Assembly: GCF_000265405.1 (NCBI RefSeq) | Contig: NC_018010.1 | Location: forward strand, 3,121,501 to 3,185,500 | Origin: Belliella baltica DSM 15883 | GTDB taxonomy: Bacteria > Bacteroidota > Bacteroidia > Cytophagales > Cyclobacteriaceae | DNA length: 64,000 bases | Direction of reading: 5' to 3' | Shown here: piece after piece, positions 35,681 to 45,266 of the stretch | How positions within the stretch are numbered: the stretch's first letter is position 1 | Layout of the letters: every line of letters begins with the position of its first letter | The notes under the pieces: model-generated | The model's input: the letters and a program-made list of their open reading frames with translations, nothing else | The model's database searches: none | Told to the model about the DNA's origin: nothing | Program-made: the position numbers and the translations under genes

Positions 35681-37273
35681 ATGAAACTTTTCACTGAACT
35701 TTTCTCAAGTCTAGATCAAAGTAACAAAACATCTGATAAGTTAAGCGCATTAGAATTGTACTTTCGAAAAGCTTCAGATTTGGATAAACTTTGGACTTTA
35801 GCACTGTTCACACATAAAAAGCCAAAAAGAGCAGTTACAACTAAAGAACTGAGAGCTTGGTGCATAGAATTAGCTCAGATTCCAGAATGGCTTTTTGAGG
35901 AATCATATCAGACTGTTGGTGATTTGGCAGAGACCATTGCATTGCTTCTCCCCAATTCCAAAACGAAATCTGACTTCAGTCTAGCTTATTGGATTAGATT
36001 TTTGAAAGACTTGAAAGACCTTCCTGAGGACACAAAAAAATCGAGTTTATTAAACGCTTGGTTAATTTTAGATAAACAAGAACGCTTTGTGTTCAACAAA
36101 ATTATTACTGGAGGTTTTCGGGTTGGTGTCAGTCAAAACTTGATTACGCAGGCACTTGCCAATGTTTTTGAAATGGAAAAAACAGAAGTTGCGCATCGAT
36201 TGATGGGGAATTGGACTCCCGAAAACATCAGTTTTGAAAAATTGATTTTAGCAAAAAACTTTGCTGACGATCTTTCTAGGCCTTATCCCTTTTACCTTGC
36301 ATATCCTTTAGAAGATAATTTGGAATCTCTCGGTGAGATCGAAGATTGGCAAATAGAATGGAAGTGGGATGGTATCCGCGGTCAGATTATCCAAAGAGCA
36401 AATGAAGTTTTTATCTGGTCACGAGGAGAAGAATTGGTGACTGAAAAATTTCCAGAGCTTATTGAATTTAGTTCAAAGCTTCCTCGCGGAACAGTTTTAG
36501 ATGGAGAAATCATCGCTTATAAAGATGGAAAACCTCTTCCCTTTTCCCTTCTTCAAACCCGAATCGGTAGAAAAACAGTGAGTAAAAAATTGTTGCTAGA
36601 TGCTCCAGTTGGTTTTATTTGTTATGACATTTTAGAGTTTGAAGGCAATGATATTCGAGTTAAACCCATGTTTGAAAGGCGCAAAATTCTTGAACAAATT
36701 GACAAAGAAATAATGGCTTCAAATTTCCAAATTTCTCCTTTTGTGAAAGTTCAGACTTGGCAAGAAGCTATAATTTTACAAAAAACATCAAGGTCTATGC
36801 TAGCCGAAGGCTTTATGCTCAAAAAGAAAACATCTCCCTATGAAGTTGGAAGAAAAAGAGGGAATTGGTGGAAATGGAAAATTGAGCCACTGACAATAGA
36901 TGGAGTAGTCTTATATGCCCAAAAAGGTCATGGAAGACGAGCAAATCTGTATTCAGATTATACTCTTGCAGTTTGGGAAAATGATAAATTAGTTCCTTTT
37001 GCCAAAGCTTATTCTGGTCTTACCGATGCTGAGATAAAAGAAGTGGATCAATATGTAAAGAAAAACACTTTAGAAAGATTCGGACCTGTTCGTACTGTAA
37101 AGCCAGCTTTGGTTTTTGAAATCGCATTTGAAGGAATTCAGGAAAGTCCAAGGCATAAGTCTGGGATTGCATTGCGATTTCCAAGAATTCAAAGATGGAG
37201 AAAAGATAAACCAATAGAAGAAGCCAATAACTTGGAGGATCTAAAAGCTTTACTTTCAATTTATGGTGGATAA
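35681..37273 (+). CDS. ATP-dependent DNA ligase
   Basis: A 530-residue ligase. The N-terminal DNA-binding domain (about residues 1-200) precedes the adenylation motif I K-W-D-G (Lys228) in IEWKWDGIRGQI. Motif III is in DGEIIAYKDGK, motif IV in FICYDILEFEG, motif V in WWKWKIEP, and an OB-fold with VFEIAFEGIQESPRH closes the protein. This is the bacterial form that is coupled to an Lhr-like helicase, an exonuclease and a metallophosphoesterase in the ligase-associated DNA-damage-response set. Here the helicase overlaps it by 11 bases, but the other two are not adjacent. Confidence 0.92.
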   Translation: MKLFTELFSSLDQSNKTSDKLSALELYFRKASDLDKLWTLALFTHKKPKRAVTTKELRAWCIELAQIPEWLFEESYQTVGDLAETIALLLPNSKTKSDFSLAYWIRFLKDLKDLPEDTKKSSLLNAWLILDKQERFVFNKIITGGFRVGVSQNLITQALANVFEMEKTEVAHRLMGNWTPENISFEKLILAKNFADDLSRPYPFYLAYPLEDNLESLGEIEDWQIEWKWDGIRGQIIQRANEVFIWSRGEELVTEKFPELIEFSSKLPRGTVLDGEIIAYKDGKPLPFSLLQTRIGRKTVSKKLLLDAPVGFICYDILEFEGNDIRVKPMFERRKILEQIDKEIMASNFQISPFVKVQTWQEAIILQKTSRSMLAEGFMLKKKTSPYEVGRKRGNWWKWKIEPLTIDGVVLYAQKGHGRRANLYSDYTLAVWENDKLVPFAKAYSGLTDAEIKEVDQYVKKNTLERFGPVRTVKPALVFEIAFEGIQESPRHKSGIALRFPRIQRWRKDKPIEEANNLEDLKALLSIYGG

Positions 37274-39713
37274 AAAACTTGCACCAGCCATTCAATATTT
37301 CAAATCCAAGAATTGGAAACCTTTTCCTTTTCAATTGGAAGCTTGGCAAGATTACCTTGCTGGTAAATCAGGGATTCTCAATGCTCCAACAGGCAGTGGA
37401 AAAACTTTTGCACTCTGGATGCCTGTGATTTTGGAATATATTCATAACAATCCAAATACTTGGAAAAAAGCCCAAAAAAATGGAATTCAGATTATTTGGG
37501 TGACTCCTTTACGCGCCTTGGCTCAAGATATTTCACTGGCCATGCAAGAAGTTTGTGATCAGATCGGATTAAAGTGGAAAGTTGAAGTTAGAAATGGAGA
37601 TACAAGCAGCAAACAAAAAGAAGCTCAAAAAAGAAACCCTCCAGAATGTCTTGTAACTACACCTGAAACTTTGCATATCCTTTTGGCACAGAAAGACAAC
37701 CGAAAGCTCTTCCAAGAATTGAAGGCCATAGTGATTGATGAATGGCATGAATTGATGGGGAATAAGCGTGGCGTTCAAATTCAACTTGCCCTCGCATACA
37801 TCAAGAATTTAAAATCAGACCCAATCAAAATCTGGGGAATCTCAGCTACCATCGGCAATCTCGAAGAGGCACATAAGATTTTGTTAGGAGACCAATTTCC
37901 TGCTCATATTGTCAAAGCCTATATTGATAAAAAGATAGATATGCAAACCATTTATCCTGATGAATTGGAAAAATATCCCTGGTCAGGACATTTGGGTCTT
38001 CAGTTGGTGGATAAGGTTATTCCGATTATTGAAGAGAAAACTTCAGTTTTACTTTTTACCAATACACGTGCTCAAACCGAAATTTGGTATCAAAAGATCA
38101 TGGAAAAAAGACCCGATTGGGCTGGTTGGGTAGCAATTCATCATGGTTCATTAGATCAATCTGTCAGAACTTGGGTGGAAGAGGCTTTACATTTAGGTAA
38201 ATTAAAGTTAGTGGTATGCACTTCTAGTTTAGATTTGGGAGTTGATTTCAGGCCAGTAGAGACAGTTATACAAATTGGAAGTCCTAAAGGTGTCGCACGC
38301 TTCGTACAGAGAGCAGGTCGGGCAGGACATCAACCAGGGTTACCAAGTCAAATTTATTTTGTACCCACCAATTCCCTGGAACTCGTAGAGGCCGCAGCAC
38401 TCAGAGATGCAGTTGAAACTGGAGAGATGGAAAGCATTCACTGTCCCACTTTGACCTTTGATGTTCTGATTCAGTTTTTGATCACCCTTGCAGTTGGCGA
38501 AGGATTCTATCCAAAAGACCTTCTTCCGATCATCAAGCGCACATATACTTTCGCAGAGATTACTGACGATGAATTCAATTGGATTCTTTCATTTATCACT
38601 CAAGGAGGTGAAAGTTTGCAGAGTTATGATGAATTCTCTAAAGTTGATATTTTGGAAAATGATTTTTACAAAGTAACAAACAAACGCACCGCAATGCGTC
38701 ATCGCTTATCCATGGGAACGATTGTTTCCGATCCAATGCTAAAAATCAAACTTAGAAATGGCGCTTTTTTAGGAATGATTGAAGAATATTTTATTTCTAA
38801 ACTTAAGCCTGGTGATCTATTCTTTTTTGCAGGGAGAGGATTGGAATTTATCAAAATCAAAGACCTTGTAGTTCAGGTTCAACTCGCTAAGAAAAAAACC
38901 AATAATGTTCCTGCTTACATGGGAGGTAGAATTTCTTTAACTTCTAAATTATCTAGTAAAATAAGGGAAATTTTGGAAAATGCTTCAAATGGAATTTATC
39001 CCTCGGAGGAAATTCATTTTATAGCCCCTCTCCTACTTTTGCAACAAAAACTCTCGGCGATTCCAGATAATCATACACTGTTGATTGAAAAAAATATTTC
39101 CAAAGAAGGTCATCACTTATTTTTCTATCCTTTTGAAGGAAGAATGATTCACGAGATTTTAGGTGCTTTAATTGCCTACAGAATTAGTGTGAGTTATCCA
39201 ATTTCCTTAAGCATTGCTATGAATGATTATGGATTTGAACTGCTTTCAGATAGTCCTATTCCAATTGAAGATATTCTTGAAGAAGATTTATTTACCATGA
39301 AAGGCTTGGTTGATGACATCACCACCTGCATCAATGAAAGTGAGATGGCAAAACGTAAATTCCGAGATGTAGCGACCATTGCTGGCTTGGTTTTCCAGGG
39401 ATTTCCTGGCAAACCTTTGAAATTCAAACACCTTCAATCGACTTCTGGAATTCTTTATGGAGTTTTTGAAGAATATGATGCTGACAATTTACTTTTGAAA
39501 CAAGCACATCGGGAGGTTTTGGAAATGCAGATGGAAAAGAACAAGATCATTTCAGCGATTCAAAAGATCAATAAGCAAAAGATTATAGTCAAGAATCCAG
39601 GCCAGTTCACACCATTTTCTTTTCCTATTATGGTAGATAGACTAAGAGCCTCACTTTCTTCGGAATCTTTAGAAGATAGAATTGCAAAAATGAAGGCTAA
39701 TTTGATTTCATAA
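37263..39713 (+). CDS. Ligase-associated Lhr-like DEXH helicase
   Basis: An 816-residue SF2 helicase of the Lhr-core type. Walker A is NAPTGSGKTFALWMP (about residues 39-53). The DEXH box is DEWHELMG, motif III SATIGNLEEAHKIL and motif VI VQRAGRAGHQPG. A winged-helix and Lhr-specific domain 4 follow. It starts inside the last codons of the ligase gene (overlap of 11 bases), so translation is coupled. The pair is expected to work in DNA damage repair. Confidence 0.92.
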   Translation: MVDKKLAPAIQYFKSKNWKPFPFQLEAWQDYLAGKSGILNAPTGSGKTFALWMPVILEYIHNNPNTWKKAQKNGIQIIWVTPLRALAQDISLAMQEVCDQIGLKWKVEVRNGDTSSKQKEAQKRNPPECLVTTPETLHILLAQKDNRKLFQELKAIVIDEWHELMGNKRGVQIQLALAYIKNLKSDPIKIWGISATIGNLEEAHKILLGDQFPAHIVKAYIDKKIDMQTIYPDELEKYPWSGHLGLQLVDKVIPIIEEKTSVLLFTNTRAQTEIWYQKIMEKRPDWAGWVAIHHGSLDQSVRTWVEEALHLGKLKLVVCTSSLDLGVDFRPVETVIQIGSPKGVARFVQRAGRAGHQPGLPSQIYFVPTNSLELVEAAALRDAVETGEMESIHCPTLTFDVLIQFLITLAVGEGFYPKDLLPIIKRTYTFAEITDDEFNWILSFITQGGESLQSYDEFSKVDILENDFYKVTNKRTAMRHRLSMGTIVSDPMLKIKLRNGAFLGMIEEYFISKLKPGDLFFFAGRGLEFIKIKDLVVQVQLAKKKTNNVPAYMGGRISLTSKLSSKIREILENASNGIYPSEEIHFIAPLLLLQQKLSAIPDNHTLLIEKNISKEGHHLFFYPFEGRMIHEILGALIAYRISVSYPISLSIAMNDYGFELLSDSPIPIEDILEEDLFTMKGLVDDITTCINESEMAKRKFRDVATIAGLVFQGFPGKPLKFKHLQSTSGILYGVFEEYDADNLLLKQAHREVLEMQMEKNKIISAIQKINKQKIIVKNPGQFTPFSFPIMVDRLRASLSSESLEDRIAKMKANLIS

Positions 39714-39794
39714 AAATAAAATTATCGCAGTGTTTTAAATAAAAATCGATAATTAGAAATTATCTTTAGCAGTTATTTTATAAGCTTTACGATA

Positions 39795-41723
39795 ATGTTT
39801 TCAAAATCCCCTCCTTCTATCCATTTTATCGGTTCATTTTTGGTTTTCTTATGTTTACTCTTCATAAGTTCAGTAAATCAAGTTTTTTCAAAACAACAAG
39901 AAATTCATAAAATCAAAGCTGACAGTCTCTTCAAGCTATATAATCAAGTCGATTCAGACACGGATAAACTGTATATACTATCAGAATTGGTTCAAGAAAT
40001 TCATTATTCTGACACAGCACTCAAATATTATCAAGAGGCAATTGAACTTTCAAAGCTGTTGGGAAATAAACATCTTGAAGCCCAAAACATCAATAGGTTA
40101 GGTGTGTACTATCGCAATATGAACTTGCAAGAAGAAGCACTTCAGCTTTACGAGGAAGCTTTGGAGCTAAGTCTTGAGTCAGGTGATCAAACACAAATTG
40201 GTCATTCCTTAAATAATATTGGTCAGATGTATTATTACAAGGAGTATTTCGATGAAGCCCTTAGCTACTACTTACAAGCAAGAAAATATTTTGAAGAGGT
40301 CAATGATAAAAATGGCCTAGGCTACAATTTCACTGGAATGAGTTTGGTTCTTGGAGAACTTGGAAGGTATAAAGAGGCGGTAGATTTGATTGATAAAGCG
40401 ATCTTGATCAGAGAAGAGTTAGGGGAATTGAGGCAAGTCATGGTTTCCAAATTCAATAGAGCTGACCTATTGCTAGATCTTGGAATATATGATGAAGCAG
40501 AAAAGGACATTTGGAAACTCTATGAATATGGTGTTGCCAATGATTACATTCGAGCCATCAATGCACTCTCCAAATTGGTTGAGCTTAAGGTGAAAATAGG
40601 CGAAAAAGAAGAAGCTATTAAATATGCCGAGCTTGCCCAAAAACTCCATGAAGAAAAGCCTTTTTCTGAGTCTATGATTGAGATTTATCAAATGATGAAT
40701 CAAGTTTATTTCAATCTTGGTGACTTAGAAATGTCAAAGAAGTATCAAAATTTACTTCAAGCAGAAAGAAATATCATTAAAAATGAAAAAACGAAAGTTT
40801 ATCTTGCGGGATTAACGATCAAAAATCAAAAAGAACAAATTGATTTTTTGAACAGAGAGAAGGCGTTGATCAAGGAAAATGAAAAATTCAAGCTTTATCT
40901 AACTGCAGGCTTGATCATTTCTTTGCTTGTTATAAGTATTGCCTACCTTTTGGTATATAGAGCATTGAAAAGAGAAAAAGTCAATCTCAAACTCTTATCG
41001 CAGCAAAAGGAAGAAATTGAACTTCATCAGCAAGAATTACAAAGGCTAAATCATGTAAAAGATAAGATCTTTTCAATCCTCGCCCATGATCTCAAAGGGC
41101 CCTTGAACTCTTTAAGTGGCTTGATCAAATTAATTCAAGAGGATGGATTGACCAAGGAAGAGTTTGAGTCCTATATTCCTATCATTGCAGAAAATCTAGG
41201 AAGTAATAATATTCTTCTTGAAAACATTCTGGTGTGGTCTAGAAGTCAAATGAAAGGTTTAGAAGTAGTCAATACAGAAATTGACATTCAAGCTTTGGTT
41301 CAAAAAAACATAGAATATCTCTATCATTCAGGATATTACAAGGGACAAGTGATGATCAATGACATCACACCTAAAACTATGGCTAGCGCTGATAAAAACA
41401 TGCTAGACATTATCATCAGAAACCTCCTATCGAATGCCCTTAAATTCACGAAAAAAAATGATCAAGTGATCATCAGTTCATCTATTAAAGGAACAAATTT
41501 AGTAATCAAAATCAGTGACGAAGGAGTTGGAATTTTGAGAAAAAATCTTGAAAAACTCTTTGGAAACGAGTTTTTTTCAACGCCTGGTACACACCAAGAA
41601 AGAGGAACAGGGATAGGGCTGATATTGACCAAAGAGCTTGTTCAAATTAATAAAGGGACCATTTGGGTAGAAAGTGAGTACGGAGCAGGTTCGACTTTTT
41701 ATTTTGAGATTCCTCGTGCTTAG
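39795..41723 (+). CDS. TPR-containing sensor histidine kinase
   Basis: A 642-residue protein. A signal or membrane segment (residues 11-30) precedes five to six TPR repeats in the periplasm (about 60-320; for example ARNINRLG-type and SLNNIGQMYYYKEYFDEALS). A membrane helix lies at 367-389 and a coiled-coil linker follows. The HisKA domain has the phospho-accepting His431 in FSILAHDLKGPLNSL. The HATPase domain shows IIRNLLSNALKFTKK (N box), DEGVGI and GTGIGLILTKEL. No response regulator is adjacent, so it is an orphan kinase. Its stop overlaps that of trkH on the other strand by 4 bases. Confidence 0.9.
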   Translation: MFSKSPPSIHFIGSFLVFLCLLFISSVNQVFSKQQEIHKIKADSLFKLYNQVDSDTDKLYILSELVQEIHYSDTALKYYQEAIELSKLLGNKHLEAQNINRLGVYYRNMNLQEEALQLYEEALELSLESGDQTQIGHSLNNIGQMYYYKEYFDEALSYYLQARKYFEEVNDKNGLGYNFTGMSLVLGELGRYKEAVDLIDKAILIREELGELRQVMVSKFNRADLLLDLGIYDEAEKDIWKLYEYGVANDYIRAINALSKLVELKVKIGEKEEAIKYAELAQKLHEEKPFSESMIEIYQMMNQVYFNLGDLEMSKKYQNLLQAERNIIKNEKTKVYLAGLTIKNQKEQIDFLNREKALIKENEKFKLYLTAGLIISLLVISIAYLLVYRALKREKVNLKLLSQQKEEIELHQQELQRLNHVKDKIFSILAHDLKGPLNSLSGLIKLIQEDGLTKEEFESYIPIIAENLGSNNILLENILVWSRSQMKGLEVVNTEIDIQALVQKNIEYLYHSGYYKGQVMINDITPKTMASADKNMLDIIIRNLLSNALKFTKKNDQVIISSSIKGTNLVIKISDEGVGILRKNLEKLFGNEFFSTPGTHQERGTGIGLILTKELVQINKGTIWVESEYGAGSTFYFEIPRA

Positions 41724-43171
41724 TTCGCTCTCCAAAAGAATGGAGTAAAGACAATTAAAATTGTAAATAATTCTAACCTTCCGAGCAGCATCAAAAAGCT
41801 AAGGAAAATTTTTGCTCCTGGTCCGAAGAAAGCAAAATTATCTACAGGACCAACTGAGCCAATTCCTGGCCCAACATTTCCTAAACTTGTAGCAACAGCA
41901 CCAAAAGAAGTCAAAATATCATAGCCCATTAGGGTTAAGATGATGGATCCTATTACAAAAATCATCAAATAGATAAGAAGGAAATTCATAATATGAGTGA
42001 TGATTTTTCCCGTCACTCGGTCACCGTTTATTTTTAAAGGTACTACAGCTCTAGGATGAACTATCCTTTTGAATTCCAACCAAGTATTTTTTACAAAAGT
42101 CAAATGTCTGACAAATTTGATTCCACCAGACGTAGAACCTGCTGATCCACCTAAAAAGAGCATCATAAAGAAAATTAAAGTTAATCCATCATGATACGCT
42201 GTATAATCAGCAGTGATATATCCTGTCGTAGTAATTAATGAAACTATCTGAAATAGACCATCTCTAAAAGACTTTTCAAATTCCTGATCACTGTAATGAT
42301 ATATAGGGAAAGCAAAGCAAATCGCTAAAAAGATAATTGTCAAAGTATAGGTTTTGAATTCATCTGATCTAAAAACGCGATCGAATTTTCCAATTAGTCC
42401 AAAATAGATAATGGTAAAGTTTGTTCCTGCTAAAAACATAAAAATAATGGCTACATATTGAATAAATGCAGAATCATAAAATGCCATACTTGCATTTTTT
42501 GTGGAAAATCCTCCAGTTGCTATGGTCGTCAGCGCATGATTTATGGCATCAAAAACTGTCATTCCTCCAACATAATAAAGAATTCCTACTAATACAGTTA
42601 AACCCATATAAACAAACCAAAGCCTCTTGGCCGTTTCTCGAATTCTAGGATGCAATTTATCAGATGTTGGTCCAGGAGATTCTGCTACGAATAATTCAAT
42701 CCCACCAATTCCTAAAAGCGGCAAAATCGCAACAGTCAAAACAATAATTCCTAAGCCTCCTATCCACTGCGTCATACTTCTCCAGAAAAGTATACCCTTT
42801 GGAGTGGCTTCAATATCATTCAGAATCGTAGCTCCCGTAGTGGTCAAGCCCGAGACAGTTTCAAAAATAGCATCAGGTATCGAAGAAATAGATCCACTTA
42901 AAATATAAGGCAGCATCCCGAAAATTGACATAAAAAGCCAGCTTAAGGAAACAATTAGATAACCTTCTCTTTTCCTAATATTTTGATCCTGCTTTGAAAA
43001 TGAAAAATAAAGCGTCGCTCCTACCGATAAGGAAATAAATGCAGATGCCAATAAAGCTACTTCATCGTTACTTTCAAAATAAAAAGAAAAACCTACACCT
43101 GGCAGCATTAGTAATGCCAATAACATCAACAATGCTCCTAATATTTTCCCTATCGCTTTAAAGTGAATCAT
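41720..43171 (-). CDS. trkH: Potassium uptake protein TrkH
   Basis: A 483-residue membrane protein with about ten helices. The four pore-loop selectivity filters read SGLTTTGATI, ALTTIATGGFST, SLITTTGYITADY and TSLGNVGPGIG, each with the conserved Gly. With the TrkA regulatory subunit encoded three bases upstream on the same strand, it forms a Trk K+ channel-like uptake system. Confidence 0.94.
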   Translation of the reverse strand: MIHFKAIGKILGALLMLLALLMLPGVGFSFYFESNDEVALLASAFISLSVGATLYFSFSKQDQNIRKREGYLIVSLSWLFMSIFGMLPYILSGSISSIPDAIFETVSGLTTTGATILNDIEATPKGILFWRSMTQWIGGLGIIVLTVAILPLLGIGGIELFVAESPGPTSDKLHPRIRETAKRLWFVYMGLTVLVGILYYVGGMTVFDAINHALTTIATGGFSTKNASMAFYDSAFIQYVAIIFMFLAGTNFTIIYFGLIGKFDRVFRSDEFKTYTLTIIFLAICFAFPIYHYSDQEFEKSFRDGLFQIVSLITTTGYITADYTAYHDGLTLIFFMMLFLGGSAGSTSGGIKFVRHLTFVKNTWLEFKRIVHPRAVVPLKINGDRVTGKIITHIMNFLLIYLMIFVIGSIILTLMGYDILTSFGAVATSLGNVGPGIGSVGPVDNFAFFGPGAKIFLSFLMLLGRLELFTILIVFTPFFWRAN

Positions 43172-43174
43172 TGC

Positions 43175-44515
43175 CTAGTGAAATAACTTTTCTAAGGATG
43201 ATTTGGCATTTGGCAGAGCAAAAACGATTGCTTTATCATCAATTTGTAATGTAAAGTCTCCATCTGGAATATAAACTTGATTACCTCTTATGACTCCTGC
43301 TACAATGGCCGTTTCCGGGAAATGCAAGTCTTTTAAAGACTTTCTTGTAACCCTATTATTTTTAGTGATGACATACTGAATAAATTCAGCATCTACACCA
43401 TAGATACCAGATACAGCTTCCACATTTCCTTTTCTTAAAAATCTGGTGATTTGGTTTGCTGCAACTAGCTTTTTGTTAATTAATGAATCTACCCCAATAC
43501 TGTGAGAAATGTGAATGTATTCTCTGGTATCTACATGAGCTATGGTTTTATAAACACCATGATTTTTAGCTGTCAAACTTGTAATGATGTTTGTTTCTGA
43601 AGATTCAGTTACAGAAATAAAAGCTTCCATTTCTTCCAATCCCTCTTCAATCAATAGATCAATATTTTTATAGTCTCCATTGATAACCAACGTATTATCC
43701 AATCTTTCTGAAAGCCATTTACAGCGTTCTTTATCTTTGTGAACTAGAGTTACTCGATAATCATTTTCTAGTTTCAATGCAGTTGCATAAGCCATGTCAT
43801 CTCCACCAATGATCATCACATTCTTGATTGTAACTTTCTTTTGACCAAGAAGCTCCAAAATGGATTCTACTGCTTTCTTATTTGAAATGAAAAATACATG
43901 ATCGTTATTTCTGATGATTGTATTTCCTCTCGGAATGATCGTAATCTGATCTCGAACAATGGCAATAATTCTGATATCCTTAAAAATCAAGTCTTGACTC
44001 ATTTCTGAAATTGCCCTGTTGACAAGAGAACTGTATTGGTCTAAAGTAATCCCAACTACATTTAATTTACCCTCCTCAAACTCAAAAACATCAGTAAACG
44101 AAGAGTTTTGTAGCATTCTTTTGATCTCCGTGCTACAAAGCATCGTCGGTGAGATAATGTTGTCAATGCCGATTTGATTGAAGTACACTTCGTGATCAGG
44201 TGTCAGGTAGTCATGAGTTCTCACTCTCGCAATCACTCTTTTTGCACCAAGTTGCTTTGCTAAAGCGGCTGTAACAATATTGGTTTTTTCGGAGGTAGTA
44301 ACTGCCATGACCATGTGAGCTTCATTGACACCTGCTGTCTGTAGAATCTCAAGAGAAGTAGCATCTCCTACAATGGTCAAAACATCTAAATGTGAGGAAA
44401 CATTATCTAGGACATCTTTATCTGTATCGATCATCACGATATCCTTATTATCAAAACTCAATCGCTCAGCAAGATGGTAACCCATATCTCCTGCCCCTGC
44501 AATGACTATTTTCAT
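43175..44515 (-). CDS. trkA: Trk potassium regulatory subunit TrkA
   Basis: About 446 residues from the second ATG (44515); an extra Met-Gly can be read from 44521. The first RCK N domain has the Rossmann motif MKIVIAGAGDMGYHLAERL and the acidic D at the end of strand 2 (VMIDTDKD). The second copy starts KNVMIIGGDDMAYATALKL. Two TrkA_C domains follow each. It binds NAD(H)/ATP and gates TrkH. The two genes form an operon, trkA first. Confidence 0.93.
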   Translation of the reverse strand: MKIVIAGAGDMGYHLAERLSFDNKDIVMIDTDKDVLDNVSSHLDVLTIVGDATSLEILQTAGVNEAHMVMAVTTSEKTNIVTAALAKQLGAKRVIARVRTHDYLTPDHEVYFNQIGIDNIISPTMLCSTEIKRMLQNSSFTDVFEFEEGKLNVVGITLDQYSSLVNRAISEMSQDLIFKDIRIIAIVRDQITIIPRGNTIIRNNDHVFFISNKKAVESILELLGQKKVTIKNVMIIGGDDMAYATALKLENDYRVTLVHKDKERCKWLSERLDNTLVINGDYKNIDLLIEEGLEEMEAFISVTESSETNIITSLTAKNHGVYKTIAHVDTREYIHISHSIGVDSLINKKLVAANQITRFLRKGNVEAVSGIYGVDAEFIQYVITKNNRVTRKSLKDLHFPETAIVAGVIRGNQVYIPDGDFTLQIDDKAIVFALPNAKSSLEKLFH

Positions 44516-44572
44516 TCCCATAAGGGTGAATTAAAATTGATTATAGTGTAAATGTAAAAACTTAGAATGAAT

Positions 44573-45232
44573 TTAATTACAAAAATTACTGATATATCTA
44601 TCAACTGCATTGCTCCCTAGTCTTTTGCTTTCTTTCCAATCTTCACAAGCCTCCATTTTCTTATTTGCTTGATAATTACTAATTCCTCGATTTGTCAAAA
44701 TATCAGAATTATCCGGACTGAGTTTCAAAGCATAAGTGTAATCTACTATTGCATTTTCAAACTGTTTTGTTTTCAGATGACAATTACCTCTATTAAAATG
44801 ATAGGCCCAAACAATTGGAAAATCTTCTCCATTGATTTTACTATAAGCTATGGCTGAAGAATAGGCTTTTATCGCCTTTTCAAATTCCTTTTGCTCTTGA
44901 TAAATATTTCCTAAATAATAGGCCAATTCATCATCTTCTTCAAAAATATCAAGAGCATAATTCAATGCTTCGATCAACTTATCTGTTTTTTGCGGAATAT
45001 TTCTAATTGCATTGTAGTAATTGACATAGGCTGGGTGAAAAGTAGGATCTTTTTCAAATACTGTCTCTAAAATTTTAGCGGCACTTTCGTATTTTCCTGA
45101 GGAAATCATATCCTCTGCGGTTTTTGTAACCACTATGGAATTATTTCGCTCCTCTGCGTCCAATTCATATATTTCTTGTCCAATAACCCAAAAGGAACTG
45201 AAAAAGAGAAAAGTGAAAAATATATATTTCAT
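44573..45232 (-). CDS. Exported TPR-repeat protein
   Basis: A 219-residue protein with signal peptide MKYIFFTFLFFSSFWVIGQ. Four TPR-like units follow, among them SGKYESAAKILETVFEKDP, QKEFEKAIKAYSSAIAYSK and TKQFENAIVDYTYALKLSP. A C-terminal ACEDWKESKRLGS motif is typical of Bacteroidota periplasmic TPR proteins. It is expected to serve as a protein-interaction scaffold in the periplasm; partners are unknown. It follows rmuC with a gap of 34 bases on the same strand. Confidence 0.8.
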   Translation of the reverse strand: MKYIFFTFLFFSSFWVIGQEIYELDAEERNNSIVVTKTAEDMISSGKYESAAKILETVFEKDPTFHPAYVNYYNAIRNIPQKTDKLIEALNYALDIFEEDDELAYYLGNIYQEQKEFEKAIKAYSSAIAYSKINGEDFPIVWAYHFNRGNCHLKTKQFENAIVDYTYALKLSPDNSDILTNRGISNYQANKKMEACEDWKESKRLGSNAVDRYISNFCN

Positions 45233-45266
45233 AAGCTATTTTTTTCACAAGAAATGAATTTTCCAC

